The position numbers and the translations under genes are program-made. Below the pieces are notes generated by a model. That model was not told the DNA's origin and did no database searches. It was given only the letters and a program-made list of their open reading frames with translations. Below, piece by piece: positions 5,979-7,091 of a DNA stretch of 7,091 nucleotides. This DNA comes from Candidatus Hydrogenedentota bacterium (lineage in GTDB: Bacteria > Hydrogenedentota > Hydrogenedentia > Hydrogenedentiales > CAITNO01). The number at the start of each line of letters is the position of its first letter. Within the stretch, counting starts at the first letter, position 1. The stretch spans positions 1 through 7,091 of the forward strand of contig CAIXUF010000383.1 of assembly GCA_903922535.1 (NCBI GenBank), read 5' to 3'.

Positions 5979-7091
5979 TCACACCCCGTTCAGCGCCTGC
6001 TCCAGGTCCGCGATGAGGTCGTCAACGTGCTCGATGCCGACGGAGATCCGGATCATGTCCTCGGTGATGCCTGCTTCGGCTTTGGCTTCGGCCGGCATGG
6101 AGGCATGGGTCATGGTCCAGGGATGCTCGATGAGCGACTCAACACCGCCCAATGACTCGGCCAGTGTGAACAGTTTTACGCCGCCCAGCAACCGCATCGT
6201 GGCATCCTTGCCGCCCCGCACACGGAATGAGAAGGTGCCGCCACAACCGCGCATCTGCCGTTGGGCCAGCTCATATTGCGCGTGACTGACCAGGCCCGGA
6301 TGGTTGACGCACAGGATCTTCGGGTGCGCTTCCAGCCACTGTGCGATCTTCAACGCGTTGCGGTGGTGCGTCTCCATGCGGAGCGCGAGCGTCTTGAGTC
6401 CGCGCAGGACCAGGAAGCAGTCGAAGGGGGCCTGACAGGTCCCCATGGCGTTCTGCAGGAAGGCCACGCGCGCCGCGATGTCAGGATCTTTCACGACCAC
6501 GGCCCCGCCCACCACGTCGGAGTGCCCATTGATGTACTTCGTCGTGGAATGGACCACGATGTCGATGCCCAGCGCCAGCGGATTCTGGAAATAGGGTGAA
6601 AGAAAGGTGTTGTCACAGACCGTCATGGCTCCGCTTCCACGCACGACTTCCACGATGGCCGGAAGGTCAAGCAGGTTCATGACCGGATTGGTCGGTGTTT
6701 CGGTCCAGACCATGCGCGTGTTGGGACGCAGCGCGGCGCGCAGCGCCTCCAGATCGCGCATGTCCACGAACTCCACCTCCACCCCCTGCTTCGCCGTGAT
6801 GCGCGTGGTCAACCGGTAGGTGCCGCCGTACAGGTCGTTGTGTATCAGCAGATGGTCCCCTGCTTCGAGCAGCGAAACCACCGTGGTGCTCGCCGCCATG
6901 CCCGTGGCAAATGCGAATCCCCGGGTGCCCCCCTCAATCGCCGCAAGACAGTCCTCCAGCGCCTTGCGCGTGGGATTCCCCGAACGCGAGTAATCGAAAG
7001 GTCCCGGTTCGCCCACACCGCGAAAGGCAAAGGTGGACACCTGGTAGATGGGGGGCATTACGGCGCCGTAGGCGGGGTCGGGACCATGTCC
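5979..7091 (-). CDS. Cystathionine gamma-synthase/gamma-lyase family PLP enzyme, N-terminus outside the window
   Basis: A Cys/Met-metabolism (fold type I) PLP enzyme, cytoplasmic, acting in transsulfuration or related gamma-elimination/replacement of sulfur amino acids. 370 residues are visible. An ATG at 7056-7058 is not the true start: the frame continues to the window edge with residues GHGPDPAYGAV, the family's usual DPxxGAVxxPIYQ lead-in. Numbering from that ATG: YSRSGNPTR at 23-31 (PLP phosphate contact from the neighbouring subunit), ATGMAA at 51-56, LYGGTY at 76-81, TETPTNP at 119-125, CDNTF at 148-152, STTKYINGHSD at 171-181 with the Schiff-base lysine K174, ESLGGVESLIEHP at 301-313, and IRISVGIE at 336-343 with the carboxylate-binding arginine. 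These motifs are shared by MetB, cystathionine gamma-lyase and methionine gamma-lyase. The ESLGGVESLIEHP block fits the first two best, but sequence alone does not settle the reaction, so no symbol is given. No sulfur-pathway partner is adjacent. Confidence 0.93.
   Translation of the reverse strand, partial: GHGPDPAYGAVMPPIYQVSTFAFRGVGEPGPFDYSRSGNPTRKALEDCLAAIEGGTRGFAFATGMAASTTVVSLLEAGDHLLIHNDLYGGTYRLTTRITAKQGVEVEFVDMRDLEALRAALRPNTRMVWTETPTNPVMNLLDLPAIVEVVRGSGAMTVCDNTFLSPYFQNPLALGIDIVVHSTTKYINGHSDVVGGAVVVKDPDIAARVAFLQNAMGTCQAPFDCFLVLRGLKTLALRMETHHRNALKIAQWLEAHPKILCVNHPGLVSHAQYELAQRQMRGCGGTFSFRVRGGKDATMRLLGGVKLFTLAESLGGVESLIEHPWTMTHASMPAEAKAEAGITEDMIRISVGIEHVDDLIADLEQALNGV

Overview
This is a GC-rich bacterial window in which every gene I can support lies on the minus strand. 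In transcription order, from high to low coordinates, they are: a cystathionine gamma-synthase/lyase-family PLP enzyme (5' end outside the window); glyA (serine hydroxymethyltransferase, an unusually long form); crcB (fluoride channel); a small coiled-coil plus zinc-ribbon protein of unknown function; an Mrp/ApbC-type iron-sulfur carrier ATPase with an extra C-terminal DUF971 domain; a secreted phosphodiester-glycosidase-like (NAGPA/DUF2233) protein; and radA (3' end outside the window). I see no RNA gene, CRISPR array, insertion sequence or prophage gene.

Layout. 5979-7091 is the sulfur amino acid enzyme. A 111-base gap follows, with a possible weak hairpin and a possible promoter for glyA. 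glyA and crcB overlap by four bases (GTGA) and look translationally coupled. The 146-base gap after crcB holds a compact palindromic element (two hairpins inside a larger fold-back) that looks like a dispersed intergenic repeat, and beside it a short inverted repeat. The zinc-ribbon gene and the mrp gene follow, 45 bases apart. A 145-base gap then contains a reasonable sigma70-like promoter. The secreted protein and radA come last, separated by one base. No stretch longer than about 150 bases lacks a gene.

How the genes relate. The CGS/CGL-like enzyme and GlyA are both PLP enzymes of amino acid metabolism, and serine and one-carbon units link their pathways. Mrp supplies Fe-S clusters. RadA acts in recombination intermediates. 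CrcB exports fluoride. This reads as a core-genome housekeeping stretch, not an accessory island, and I found no convincing new multi-gene system. The best leads are the three-domain HCF101-like Mrp with a cysteine-rich tail, the unknown zinc-ribbon protein just upstream of it, and the palindromic repeat.

Organism. High GC, the long chlamydial/spirochaete-like GlyA, the Mrp-DUF971 fusion and the GGGACAGGCG-type palindrome suggest an uncultured bacterium of, or near, the PVC/Planctomycetota/Hydrogenedentota assemblage. This is inference from recalled family resemblance, with low confidence.
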